Shown piece by piece: positions 54,542 through 64,000 of a DNA stretch of 64,000 bases; the stretch's first letter is position 1; each line of letters starts with the position of its first letter. This DNA comes from Desulforamulus ferrireducens (lineage in GTDB: Bacteria; Bacillota; Desulfotomaculia; Desulfotomaculales; Desulfotomaculaceae): positions 1,364,001-1,428,000 of the forward strand of contig NZ_CP019698.1 in NCBI RefSeq assembly GCF_002005145.1, written 5' to 3'. The notes under the pieces were generated by a model. That model was not told the origin of the DNA. It ran no database searches and saw only the letters and a list, made by a program, of their open reading frames with translations. The position numbers and the translations under genes were made by a program.

Positions 54542-55252
54542 ATGACACCATTTTTGGCTGAACTTATTGGTACCATGATACTTATTATTTTTGGTGGTGG
54601 CGTTGTTGCCGGTGTTGTTTTGAAGAAATCTAAGGCTGAAAATTCAGGTTGGATTGTCATTACCGTTGGTTGGGGTTTAGCTGTGGCCATTGCGGCTTAT
54701 AGTGTCGGCAGTTTCAGTGGTGCTCACTTAAACCCAGCCTTAACCATTGCTCTGGCTACCATTGGTAATTTCCCCTGGGCAGATGTACCTTCCTATATTG
54801 TTGCACAAATGATTGGTGCCTTTCTGGGCGGTGTTGTGGTATGGTTACATTATCTACCACACTGGGAGGCAACCGAAGATCAGGGTGCCAAGCTAGGAGT
54901 ATTTGCCACCGGCCCTGCCATTAGAAATACCCTGGGCAACTTAATCAGTGAGATTGTGGGAACCTTTATGTTGGTGTTAGGTATTTTAGCCATTGGTGCC
55001 AATAATTTTGCTGACGGTTTTAATCCCTTTGTTGTTGGTCTCTTAATTGTAGCCATTGGTGTATCCTTGGGTGGTCCCACTGGTTATGCTATTAACCCTG
55101 CCCGTGACCTTGGTCCCCGTATTGCCCATGCTGTGTTGCCCATTCCCGGCAAAGGCAGTTCCGACTGGGGTTATGCTTGGATTCCTGTGGTAGGACCTAT
55201 AATCGGCGGTGTTTTAGGCGGTTTGTTCTACAAAATATTCTTTTTAGGCTAA
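54542..55252 (+). CDS. glpF: GlpF, glycerol facilitator
   Basis: A 236-residue aquaglyceroporin, ATG after AAGGGGGATAAAGA. The two NPA motifs are present: SGAHLNPALTIALA and GYAINPARDLGPRIAH, the latter with the Asp after NPAR that marks glycerol facilitators. Six membrane segments fit the family. It admits glycerol by diffusion. glpK follows 45 nt downstream. Confidence 0.95.
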   Translation: MTPFLAELIGTMILIIFGGGVVAGVVLKKSKAENSGWIVITVGWGLAVAIAAYSVGSFSGAHLNPALTIALATIGNFPWADVPSYIVAQMIGAFLGGVVVWLHYLPHWEATEDQGAKLGVFATGPAIRNTLGNLISEIVGTFMLVLGILAIGANNFADGFNPFVVGLLIVAIGVSLGGPTGYAINPARDLGPRIAHAVLPIPGKGSSDWGYAWIPVVGPIIGGVLGGLFYKIFFLG

Positions 55253-55273
55253 GAAGCAATCGCTTGACTATAA

Positions 55274-56800
<1,527 letters not shown>

Positions 56801-56840
56801 ATCCTCAAGGCTAATTTGATAAAGGCTTGAGAATGGGAGA

Positions 56841-56886
56841 AGCCGCACAGTGTCAGGAATTTCCTGCAATTGTGCGGCTTTTTTCT
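56841..56886 (+). terminator. Terminator-like hairpin between glpK and glpA
   Basis: AGCCGCACA pairs with TGTGCGGCT, with inner CAGGAA/TTCCTG, then TTTTTT. It may end part of the transcript after glpK and so lower glpABC expression, or be an attenuator. Confidence 0.75.
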
Positions 56887-56916
56887 CATAGATTGCGCCG
56901 GAACGGGGGATTAATG

Positions 56917-58521
56917 ATGACAGCAGAGACAGTTCAGGTGGTGGTAATTGGCGGAGGTGCCACCGGTACAGGAATTCTCCGGGATCTTGCCCTCAGGGGT
57001 ATATCCGCTATCCTGGTAGAGCAAGGAGATTTGGCCCATGGGACCAGTTCAAGGTTTCATGGTTTGTTACACAGTGGCGCACGCTACGCGGTGAAGGACA
57101 AGGAAGCGGCCAGGGAGTGTCTGGAGGAAAACATGATCCTGCGTCGTATCGCCCCCAACTGCGTGGAGAATATTGGTGGTCTTTTTGTTCAGTTACCAGA
57201 GGATGATCCTGCCTATGCCGAGCAGTGGCTGGTTGCCTGTGCCGAGGCTGGCATTAAAACAGAGGAAATGGACCTTCAGGAATTACGTCGCAATACCCCT
57301 ATTTTAAATGCCCAGGTAACCAGGGCTTTTAAGGTTCCAGATTGCGCAGTGGACGGTTTCCGGGTTTTGTGGAGCAATGTTAATTCTGCTCGCCGTCATG
57401 GTGCACGATTACTTACCTATCACCGTGTCATTGGGATTCGTCAAAGTAATGGTCAAGTTATAGGGGTAGAACTGGTTAATGAACTCACCGGTGAGAAGAA
57501 ATATATTGCCTGCGATATGATTATCAATGCTGCCGGAGCCTGGGCGGGAGAAGTGGCTGCCCTGGCCGGACTGGAAATAAATGTTATTAAAGATAAAGGG
57601 ACCCTGGTGGCCTATAACCACAGGTTGACCAAGCAGATAGTAAATCGACTGCGCCCGCCTGGGGATGGGGATATATTTGTACCCCATGGTACCATTACTA
57701 TCTTTGGTACCACCTCAGTAACGGTAAATGACGCCGCCTGCACCAAACCCGGTGACAGCGAAGTAGCGGAACTAATAAAAACTGGTCAAGACATGATACC
57801 CGAATTAGAGAATTACCGCCTGATCCGAGCCTTTGCCGGTGTACGCCCCCTCTACCAGGAGGGGAACAGTGCTGGGGGCAGAGATGTTACGAGAAATTTT
57901 GCCCTTCTAGATCACCAGGAAAAAGACGGCTTGCAGGGCTTCATAAGTATTGTGGGCGGGAAATTTACCACCTTTCGCTTAATGGCTGAAAAAACAGTGG
58001 ATTTAGCGGCTAAACGATTAGGTGTTACCGCTGCCTGTCGGACAGCCGAGGAACCCTTAGCTGCGCCTGTAGACCCTGCTTTGTTGGAACGGGGTAAAAG
58101 GGTTTTTGGAGTTCCTGGTGCCAAGAAGGCCGCCGACCGCTTGGGAGATAGTTTTGCCAAGGTGGTAGAGGAGGCAGAAAGGAATCCTGATCAACGTAAG
58201 ATCTTCTGTGAATGCGAAGTTGTCAGCCTGGCCGAAATTGCCCACGTGGCCCAGGACGGCGATAGCTTCACCCTGGGAGATATCCGTCGTAAAACCAGAA
58301 TGGGTATGGGAACCTGCCAGGGAACCTTTTGCAGCTATCGCACCCTGGGAGCTTTAAGTGGCTATCCACAGTTTGCGGGCAACCATAAGGACTATCTCAC
58401 TAAATTTTTGCAAAAGCGCTGGAAGGGAATCAGACCTGTCATGTGGGGTCAGCAACTGAGAGAGGCCCAGTTATCCTCTGCAATATATTGTTCATTATTT
58501 GGTTTGGAGAGAATGAAATGA
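56917..58521 (+). CDS. glpA: GlpA, anaerobic glycerol-3-phosphate dehydrogenase subunit A
   Basis: ATG at 56917 (MTAETVQVVVIGGGATGTGI) follows GGGGGATTA; a second ATG lies one codon earlier. The 534-residue FAD protein oxidises glycerol-3-phosphate to dihydroxyacetone phosphate. FAD motif GGGATGTGILRDLALRG, then GTSSRFHGLLHSGARYAVKD (family signature). A C-terminal BFD-like domain carries Cys431, Cys433 (CECEVVSLAEI), Cys467 and Cys472 (GTCQGTFC), expected to bind an Fe-S cluster. glpB starts by overlapping its stop. Confidence 0.95.
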   Translation: MTAETVQVVVIGGGATGTGILRDLALRGISAILVEQGDLAHGTSSRFHGLLHSGARYAVKDKEAARECLEENMILRRIAPNCVENIGGLFVQLPEDDPAYAEQWLVACAEAGIKTEEMDLQELRRNTPILNAQVTRAFKVPDCAVDGFRVLWSNVNSARRHGARLLTYHRVIGIRQSNGQVIGVELVNELTGEKKYIACDMIINAAGAWAGEVAALAGLEINVIKDKGTLVAYNHRLTKQIVNRLRPPGDGDIFVPHGTITIFGTTSVTVNDAACTKPGDSEVAELIKTGQDMIPELENYRLIRAFAGVRPLYQEGNSAGGRDVTRNFALLDHQEKDGLQGFISIVGGKFTTFRLMAEKTVDLAAKRLGVTAACRTAEEPLAAPVDPALLERGKRVFGVPGAKKAADRLGDSFAKVVEEAERNPDQRKIFCECEVVSLAEIAHVAQDGDSFTLGDIRRKTRMGMGTCQGTFCSYRTLGALSGYPQFAGNHKDYLTKFLQKRWKGIRPVMWGQQLREAQLSSAIYCSLFGLERMK

Positions 58522-59771
58522 TGAAAAAAAATAGCGAAGTACTGGTAATTGGAGCAGGTCTCTCTGGCTTAATGGCAGCAGCTAAGGCTGTGGCTCAGGG
58601 TAGAAAAGTCATGCTGGTAGCCAATGGCATGGGTGCATTGGGTTTATCTTCAGGATGCATCGATCTGTGGGGCTATCAAGTAGACCAACCGGACAAAGTT
58701 TGCACCAATCCCCTGGAGGAAATTGCCAAGCTAGTTCAGCGGCAGCCCAGCCATCCCTATGGCAGGTTGCTGGAAATTTTGCCCGAGAGTCTGGATTTTT
58801 TCCTGCAGCTTTGCCAGCAAAATAAAATACCTTATGTCAAAAAAGAAAGCAACTGGCAGTTGCCAACCGCCTTAGGTACCCTGAGACCTACTTATCTGGT
58901 GCCGGAAAGTATGGCTGTGCCGGATCTCGATGAGATCAAGGGAATATTGGTGGTGGGTTTTCAAGCCTTAAAAGATTTTTATCCTGAAGTATTAATAACT
59001 AATCTTCAAAAAAATGCCCAACTGGCACCTAATTGTCAGCTCAGCTCTGTGCTGGTTAACCTTAACAGGCAAGAACTAAACGCCAACACCCTGGCTCACC
59101 TGTTGGAAAAGCCAACTACCATAGAGCAAGTGCTAAGCCAGATTAAACCTCATTTGACCTCTGAAATGGTGGTATTGTTTCCTCCTGTTTTAGGGGAACA
59201 ACGAAGTGTTGATAAAATTTTTTGTGAACAATTGGGTTGCCCGGTTTTTGAGGTTACTAACATTCCCCCCGCCTTACCTGGACAAAGGTTGCAACGGGCG
59301 CTGTTAAAACACTTAAAAAACCAGGGAGTGGAAGTGATTATGGGTTGTCAGGTCACTGCTGCCCAGGTTGCCGATAAAAGTTGCCAGGGGGTAGTGGCGG
59401 AAGGTAGTGGCAAAAAACTGGAAATTTCTGCTCAGACTATTGTTTTGGCCACAGGTTCCTTTCTCGGTGGTGGTTTAGTCTCCAGCATGGGTGAGATAAG
59501 GGAAGGAATTTTTAATTTACCCCTTTATACTAGTTCGGACAAATGGTCCCGCAGGGATTTTCTTTCCCTGGCTGGGCAGCCCTTTAATGAATTTGGCGTG
59601 GTCGTAAATGAACATTTGCAACCACTTGATGAGCAGGGAGAAATAGTATTAGAAAATGTACTTATCACAGGAGCTAATTTAGCTGGCTGTAATTACCCCA
59701 TAGAAAAGTGCGGCAACGGCGTAGCTCTTGCCAGTGGTTATAAGGCTGGGAAGTTGGCAGGGGAGGTGTGA
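58518..59771 (+). CDS. glpB: GlpB, anaerobic glycerol-3-phosphate dehydrogenase subunit B
   Basis: ATG at 58518 overlaps the last codon and stop of glpA, with GGAGAG upstream. The 417-residue protein has VLVIGAGLSGLMAAAKAVAQ and LGLSSGCIDLWGYQ, both typical of GlpB, and a C-terminal ITGANLAGCNYPIEKCGNGV. It is thought to bind FMN/FAD and pass electrons from GlpA to GlpC. It ends 4 nt before glpC. Confidence 0.93.
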   Translation: MMKKNSEVLVIGAGLSGLMAAAKAVAQGRKVMLVANGMGALGLSSGCIDLWGYQVDQPDKVCTNPLEEIAKLVQRQPSHPYGRLLEILPESLDFFLQLCQQNKIPYVKKESNWQLPTALGTLRPTYLVPESMAVPDLDEIKGILVVGFQALKDFYPEVLITNLQKNAQLAPNCQLSSVLVNLNRQELNANTLAHLLEKPTTIEQVLSQIKPHLTSEMVVLFPPVLGEQRSVDKIFCEQLGCPVFEVTNIPPALPGQRLQRALLKHLKNQGVEVIMGCQVTAAQVADKSCQGVVAEGSGKKLEISAQTIVLATGSFLGGGLVSSMGEIREGIFNLPLYTSSDKWSRRDFLSLAGQPFNEFGVVVNEHLQPLDEQGEIVLENVLITGANLAGCNYPIEKCGNGVALASGYKAGKLAGEV

Positions 59772-59775
59772 GCCA

Positions 59776-60975
59776 ATGACAGAGGAACAAAGACTGGCTT
59801 TGGATAATTGCATAAAATGCTCTATATGTGTAACGCACTGCCCGGTGGCCAAGGTGACAGATATTTTTGCCGGCCCTAAGCAAAACGGCCCTGATTGGGA
59901 GCGCTTTCGCTTGGAGGAACCCACTGCGGTACATCCCTCCATTGGTTATTGCAGCAACTGCAAGACCTGTGATGTGGTCTGTCCTTCCGGGGTAAATGTT
60001 TCTACCATGAATGCCAAAGCTAAGGGGGAGTATGTGGCCCTGCATGGCGCCCCCTTCAGGGATATGATTTTAGCCCGGGTAGAACTACTGGGTAAAGCCT
60101 CACGCCTGGCTCCTTCCCTGGTTAACTGGTTGGCAGGCAATAAACCCCTGCGGCTGTTGGGGGAGAAATTTATGGGTGTCAGCTCTCAAATGACCATGCC
60201 TAAATATGCCCGGCAGACCTTTTTACAAATGTATCAGCCGAAAAAAATAGCCAATAGTAAGGATAAGGTAGTGTACTTTCCTGGTTGTTATGTTAATTAT
60301 AATACGCCGGAGGTTGGCCTGGCTTTGGCCGAGATTTTGGCCCGGCATGGTATAGAATTAACCGTTGAGCAATTTAACTGCTGTGGTCTACCCTTGATTG
60401 CCAATGGTTTCTTAGATGTGGCTAAGGCTTACGCCCAAAAAAATCTTAGCAAGCTCCAACAATATGTGCAGCAGGGTTACCGCATTATTACCACTTGTCC
60501 CAGTTGCCATTTGTCCCTCAGCCGAGAATACCAGGAACTATTTGCTTTGGATACCAGCCAATTAAATGATCAAATTTTCGATGCCTTTGAATATTTAAAT
60601 ATGCTGAAGCAAGAGGGGAAAATTAACTTAGAGCTGAGCAGGGTGAACCGTCGGGTGGGTTATCACCAACCTTGTCACTTAAAGGCTATCGGCAGTGGTA
60701 TTCCTTCCTTGGAGACACTGCGCAACATTCCCGGCTTGGAAGTTACGGAATTGGATGCTGGTTGTTGCGGTATATCCGGAAGTTACGGCTTCAAAAAAGA
60801 GAAATACCAGATAAGTCAGGAAATAGGCCAAAATATCAGGCAAGCTGTGGAAGAATTGTCAGTTGATGAGGTTATTACAGAATGTGGCACCTGTCAGTTA
60901 CAAGTGCAGCATTTAACAGGCGCTGAGGTATATCATCCTATGCTATTGTTGGCCGAAGCAATAGGCCAGAGGTGA
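59776..60975 (+). CDS. glpC: GlpC, anaerobic glycerol-3-phosphate dehydrogenase subunit C
   Basis: ATG at 59776 follows GGGAGGTGTGAGCCA. The 399-residue protein has two 4Fe-4S motifs (CIKCSICVTHCPVAK, CSNCKTCDVVCPSGVN) followed by two CCG domains (FNCCGLPLIANG, GCCGISGSYG). It anchors the complex at the membrane and delivers electrons to the quinone pool. Gene order glpABC is that of the E. coli anaerobic enzyme. Confidence 0.95.
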   Translation: MTEEQRLALDNCIKCSICVTHCPVAKVTDIFAGPKQNGPDWERFRLEEPTAVHPSIGYCSNCKTCDVVCPSGVNVSTMNAKAKGEYVALHGAPFRDMILARVELLGKASRLAPSLVNWLAGNKPLRLLGEKFMGVSSQMTMPKYARQTFLQMYQPKKIANSKDKVVYFPGCYVNYNTPEVGLALAEILARHGIELTVEQFNCCGLPLIANGFLDVAKAYAQKNLSKLQQYVQQGYRIITTCPSCHLSLSREYQELFALDTSQLNDQIFDAFEYLNMLKQEGKINLELSRVNRRVGYHQPCHLKAIGSGIPSLETLRNIPGLEVTELDAGCCGISGSYGFKKEKYQISQEIGQNIRQAVEELSVDEVITECGTCQLQVQHLTGAEVYHPMLLLAEAIGQR

Positions 60976-61055
60976 CTAAAAACTAATAGTATATTAACAT
61001 AGTTTTTGTCTTTAGGTGTCAAAATAGGTAAAATGGATAAAAACGGGAGGTTGCC

Positions 61056-62369
61056 GTGACAAATCTTACCTATGATGATATTTTTAAAGAACTGGTAAAA
61101 TCAGCTTACGATGGGAATTTAAAAGAAGGTATACAGCAACTCAAGGAAAAGGGTGGCTCAGAGGTGGAAGAGTATATTCATTATGCCACCGGTGGCGGTG
61201 ACCCTGAACGAGTTGTCTTTAAGGTGAAAAACTGTGTTCATGACTGTGGATATGCTGATGCCAATGGTGATTGTCAGGTTTCCTGCTTAATGGAGGCCAT
61301 CGAGCGAGATGAACAGGGTAATGTAGTGATCAATGGCGGTAGTTGTACCGACTGTGGAGAATGTGTCAGCGTCTGTCAGCATGAATGTTTGGTGGATAAA
61401 AAAGAGTTTATTCCCCTGGTAGAGGTACTGAAGGACCGCAAGGTACCGGTATTTGCCATCATTGCCCCGGCTTTTATTGGGCAATTTGGTGAGGATGTAA
61501 CACCAGGTAAAATGCGGGCTGCTTTAAAAAGACTGGGGTTTTATGGTATGGTGGAAGTAGCTCTGTTTGCCGATATACTAACCTTCAAGGAAGCCCTGGA
61601 ATTCGATGCCCATGTTAACAAAGAAGGGGACTTTGTTTTAACCAGTATGTGCTGTCCCATGTGGGTATCTATGGTAAAAAAGGTTTATACCAAGCTGGCG
61701 CCACATATTACTCCCTCGGTGTCGCCCATGGTAGCTTGTGGTCGGGGGATTAAGAAATTACATCCCGATGCCAAGGTGGTCTTTATTGGACCTTGTATCG
61801 CTAAAAAGGCTGAGGCTAAGGAACCTGATGTACGAGATGCAGTGGATGTAGTTATTACCTTTAAAGAATTGCAGCAAATTTTTGAGGCGGTGGGCATTAA
61901 TCCAGCGGAAATGGAAGAGGATGAGAAAGAACATTCCTCCACCGGTGGCCGCATTTATGCCCGCACAGGCGGTGTGAGTAAAGCGGTTTCTGACACTTTA
62001 AAAAGAATTAGACCGGACAAGCCAATCCAAATAAAAGCAGTTCAGGCCCACGGCGTAAAGGAATGCCGTCAAATGCTACAGGATGCTTTAGCCGGTAAAA
62101 TAGTTGCCAATTTTTATGAAGGAATGGGTTGTAAGGGAGGCTGCGTTGGCGGACCCCATGTACTCATTGACCCGGCTAAGGGAACGGAATTAGTGAATAA
62201 TTACGGTGAGGAAGCCAATAGCTTAACACCTGCTGATAATAAATATGTACTAGCGCTCTTAAAGAGTTTAGGGTTTGATGAGATAGATGATTTATTTGAT
62301 GAAGAAAAAGCCAAAATATTTTCCCGCAGCTTCTATGAAAAAGGTGAGAATGGGGCTATTGTGCAATAG
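61056..62369 (+). CDS. Monomeric [FeFe]-hydrogenase (possible group B)
   Basis: A 437-residue protein, GTG start after GGGAGGTTGCC. The N-terminus has ferredoxin-type clusters: C60, C64, C73, C77 and CTDCGECVSVCQHEC (C97-C111). The H-cluster motifs are L1 TSMCCPMW (196-203), L2 GPCIAKKAE with C247, and L3 EGMGCKGGC with C359 and C363. All four cluster cysteines are kept. L1 has an extra Met between TS and CCP, which I associate with group B enzymes (assignment uncertain). It is probably ferredoxin-linked H2 metabolism. It lies 80 nt after glpC with its own ribosome site. Confidence 0.9.
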   Translation: MTNLTYDDIFKELVKSAYDGNLKEGIQQLKEKGGSEVEEYIHYATGGGDPERVVFKVKNCVHDCGYADANGDCQVSCLMEAIERDEQGNVVINGGSCTDCGECVSVCQHECLVDKKEFIPLVEVLKDRKVPVFAIIAPAFIGQFGEDVTPGKMRAALKRLGFYGMVEVALFADILTFKEALEFDAHVNKEGDFVLTSMCCPMWVSMVKKVYTKLAPHITPSVSPMVACGRGIKKLHPDAKVVFIGPCIAKKAEAKEPDVRDAVDVVITFKELQQIFEAVGINPAEMEEDEKEHSSTGGRIYARTGGVSKAVSDTLKRIRPDKPIQIKAVQAHGVKECRQMLQDALAGKIVANFYEGMGCKGGCVGGPHVLIDPAKGTELVNNYGEEANSLTPADNKYVLALLKSLGFDEIDDLFDEEKAKIFSRSFYEKGENGAIVQ

Positions 62370-62384
62370 GGATGAGGCGTCTTG

Positions 62385-62590
62385 TCCTTCGGCCATGGAG
62401 TAAAAATATTGGCCTTAGGCTTTTGGCCTATAGCCCTTGGCCTTTTAGGGAACTCCCTATCGTGTAGGTGGGTGCGTAGCCGCCGGAGGGTGGGTAAAAA
62501 CCCTGCAGAAACTCTCCTAGTCGCTTTGCGCCAAATGGCCAATCTGTTATCCTAAGGCAAAAAAGACGACGGCCGATGGCTGAAGGCCTA
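62385..62590. repeat. Composite intergenic repeat, copy D (inverted)
   Basis: Core 62451-62531 is the reverse complement of the copy B core: AACTCCCTATCG, GTAGCCGCCGGAGGGTGGGT, ACCCTGCAG and CTCTCCTAGTCGCTTTGCGCC. Arms have GGCCTTAGGCTTTTGGCC and GGCCGATGGCTGAAGGCC. It separates the hydrogenase gene from a convergent small gene. Confidence 0.75.
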
Positions 62591-62593
62591 AAA

Positions 62594-62632
62594 AAGGAAG
62601 TGTCGCATGACCGTAGTCTAGCGACACTTCCG
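62594..62632 (-). terminator. Terminator after 81-aa gene
   Basis: GGAAGTGTCGC (62596-62606) pairs with GCGACACTTCC (62621-62631). It belongs to the AGTGTCGC-stem set. Confidence 0.75.
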
Positions 62633-62637
62633 GCATG

Positions 62638-62883
62638 TTAGTTATTGCTTTGACTAATAAGGTAGTCCAGTAGACGTTCAAACTGCATATTAACTAATTC
62701 TTGCACAGGCACACCGGTTTCTTCCGATCTTTTTTCAATGACATGTAGTTGGTTGCGCAGGAATTCGTAAATAATATATTCGGCCACATCCTCGGGTGTG
62801 GAACCTTTTTGCTCTGCATATGCTTCTAACTTTTGCTGGGTGGCTTCGGATAAATTTAGTTCAAGCTCTTTATTGTCCTCCAT
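62638..62883 (-). CDS. Hypothetical protein (81 aa), possible RHH-like helix pair
   Basis: An 81-residue acidic protein (MEDNKELELNLSEATQQKLE), ATG after AAAGGATGAACATAC on the minus strand. LELNLSEATQQKLEAYAEQK followed by TPEDVAEYIIYEFLRNQL has the strand-helix-helix rhythm of ribbon-helix-helix proteins, and a further helix follows. No partner toxin is seen. The family is not recognised with certainty. Confidence 0.65.
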   Translation of the reverse strand: MEDNKELELNLSEATQQKLEAYAEQKGSTPEDVAEYIIYEFLRNQLHVIEKRSEETGVPVQELVNMQFERLLDYLISQSNN

Positions 62884-63268
62884 GTATGTTCATCCTTTCA
62901 CTTAGTATTACTTATATATTCTCCCCTGTTACCCCTACTACCTGCCTAAAATAAAAAATAACCCTGAAAAATAAAAAAGAGCCTTAAAGCTCAAGTTTTC
63001 TGAGTAGTTCCTAAGTGGGCAAGGCCACTAGCAGACAAAGGGTGAAAATTATTCCTCTTAACATAATTTCACCCCACTCGTGAAAATGTTCACTATATTA
63101 ACTGCGCTATAGTATAAAATGCTTATGGAAACCACCGGTCTTAAGAACTTTTTAAACAATTTACTAATACTTAATCTTTAAATTCATGCAACTAAACTAT
63201 TATTTTCACAAGGTATAATCTATCCTATGTCGAAATAAGCAAGTAGTAATTTGAAGGGAGCTAGGATA
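62884..63268. promoter_or_regulatory. Intergenic region with inverted repeats
   Basis: Divergent spacer of 385 bp. An inverted repeat GGGTGAAAATTAT (63040-63052) with ATAATTTCACCC (63063-63074) is followed by GTGAAAATGTTCAC (63080-63093), itself palindromic. TATAAT at 63216-63221 may be a -10 box of the following gene. These could be operators; no regulator can be named. Confidence 0.4.
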
Positions 63269-64000
63269 ATGGTCTATAACTATAAACAGGAGCTATTGAA
63301 AAAACTGGATGAAGGATCACTGGCAGGTATTACTTTGGATCATGAATTCACCTTTGCCTGTAAGGCAGAGTGTATGGGTCGTTGCTGTACCAGTATTACC
63401 ATTTTATTAGACCCCTGGGATGTGGAAATAATGGCCAGACATTTGGGTATTTCCGGCCGTGAGTTTTTAGCAGAATTCTGTAAATATGATTTTAGCCAGG
63501 AACTTAAATGGCCCTATGTCAGGTTAAAACATGCGGAGGATGGTCCCTGCATTTTTATGTTGGAGGACGGCCGGTGTGAGATATACCCTGTTCGCTCTAG
63601 GAACTGCCGCACTTATCCCATTGGCCGGGCTGTCCGTTTTAAACAGGACGGTCAAAAGGTGGAACGAATTTTTGTTGTTGAGAAAATGGGTTTTTGTCTG
63701 GGACATAGCAGTCCTAAAAAATGGACGGTTCAACAGTGGTTTGACGATGCAGACTGTCAGAAGTTTTATGAGTTATCCGACCTTTACTTGGAGGTTATTA
63801 ACTATGTCAACACTCAACTGAACGGCCAGGCTTGGATGAACAGAAATGTTGCTCAAATGATCTTGCCTTTGCTTTATGGACCGGATTTATTAAGAAATAA
63901 ACTGGGCATATCAGAACAAGAGGTGGGGCACGAAGAGTTTTACCGCCGTCGTATGCGGGCTATTAAAGTGGTACTAACAGATATTGCCGCAACCTTTGGT
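63269..64000 (+). CDS. YkgJ-type cysteine-cluster protein (C-terminus outside window)
   Basis: The frame starts at ATG 63269 (MVYNYKQELLKKLDEGSLAG) after GAAGGGAGCTAGGATA and is open to the window end (244 codons seen). The cysteine pattern FACKAECMGRCC, then PCIFMLEDGRCEIYPVRSRN and CRTYPIG match the CxxCxxxCC family (YkgJ/UPF0153-like), which is expected to bind a zinc ion or Fe-S cluster. Function is unknown; the unusually long C-terminal part (over 130 residues after the cluster) is specific to this subgroup. Confidence 0.82.
   Translation, partial: MVYNYKQELLKKLDEGSLAGITLDHEFTFACKAECMGRCCTSITILLDPWDVEIMARHLGISGREFLAEFCKYDFSQELKWPYVRLKHAEDGPCIFMLEDGRCEIYPVRSRNCRTYPIGRAVRFKQDGQKVERIFVVEKMGFCLGHSSPKKWTVQQWFDDADCQKFYELSDLYLEVINYVNTQLNGQAWMNRNVAQMILPLLYGPDLLRNKLGISEQEVGHEEFYRRRMRAIKVVLTDIAATFG

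Overview
The window looks like a chromosomal segment of an anaerobic, endospore-forming Firmicute, most plausibly a sulfate-reducing Peptococcaceae (Desulfotomaculum/Desulforamulus type). This is inferred from the gene set (AddAB, GlpP-controlled glycerol genes, anaerobic GlpABC, a ferredoxin-type [FeFe]-hydrogenase, TauE/SafE permeases, spore-surface-like proteins) and from strong GGAGG ribosome sites. No rRNA or tRNA gene, CRISPR array, prophage or intact insertion sequence was recognised.

Left part (1-12.1 kb, minus strand): three glycosyltransferases (one running off the left edge, two GT2-TPR fusions), two proteins built from a 21-residue 'FGLxEIKxEVSxIE' repeat with Cys/His-rich heads, three paralogues with a SPOCS/DUF3794-like domain, and a secreted LysM protein. 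The set reads as a spore-surface or envelope glycoprotein locus.

Middle (12.2-30.1 kb): a small conserved gene, addB-addA, a CPBP protease, a eukaryotic-type hexokinase, an SPFH protein with a ribbon-helix-helix partner, a methyltransferase, a MASE3 histidine kinase, two short unknown genes, and a MoxR-type ATPase with a VWA protein that also carries an HExxH motif.

30.1-38.3 kb: the most unusual part. A three-gene module occurs twice in tandem: an intact IS1634-transposase-like protein that keeps two candidate catalytic Asp but lacks the expected catalytic Glu, then a TauE/SafE permease, then a 238-residue membrane protein whose start overlaps the permease stop. Conserved noncoding blocks flank each transposase-like gene. 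The arrangement suggests domesticated transposase derivatives attached to an anion-transport operon.

38.3-53.5 kb: housekeeping and stress genes (MATE pump, rarA, a globin-coupled sensor, a NERD protein, an ABC-F ATPase, an MFS transporter, a nitroreductase, an MBL hydrolase, a GIY-YIG protein, two FAD oxidoreductases, an aromatic acid exporter-like protein) and two small proteins of 43 and 57 residues.

53.5-62.4 kb: a glycerol regulon, glpP, then a promoter and leader with two terminator-like hairpins, then glpF-glpK-glpA-glpB-glpC, followed by a monomeric [FeFe]-hydrogenase. Glycerol would enter through GlpF, be phosphorylated by GlpK and oxidised by GlpABC; the hydrogenase may dispose of electrons. 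The right end holds a small unknown gene and a truncated cysteine-cluster protein.

Four copies of a composite intergenic repeat (about 140-320 bp, arms of GGCCATTGGC-like units around a GC-rich core) lie between genes near 4.3, 23.3, 26.3 and 62.5 kb, each beside a hairpin with an AGTGTCGC-type stem.
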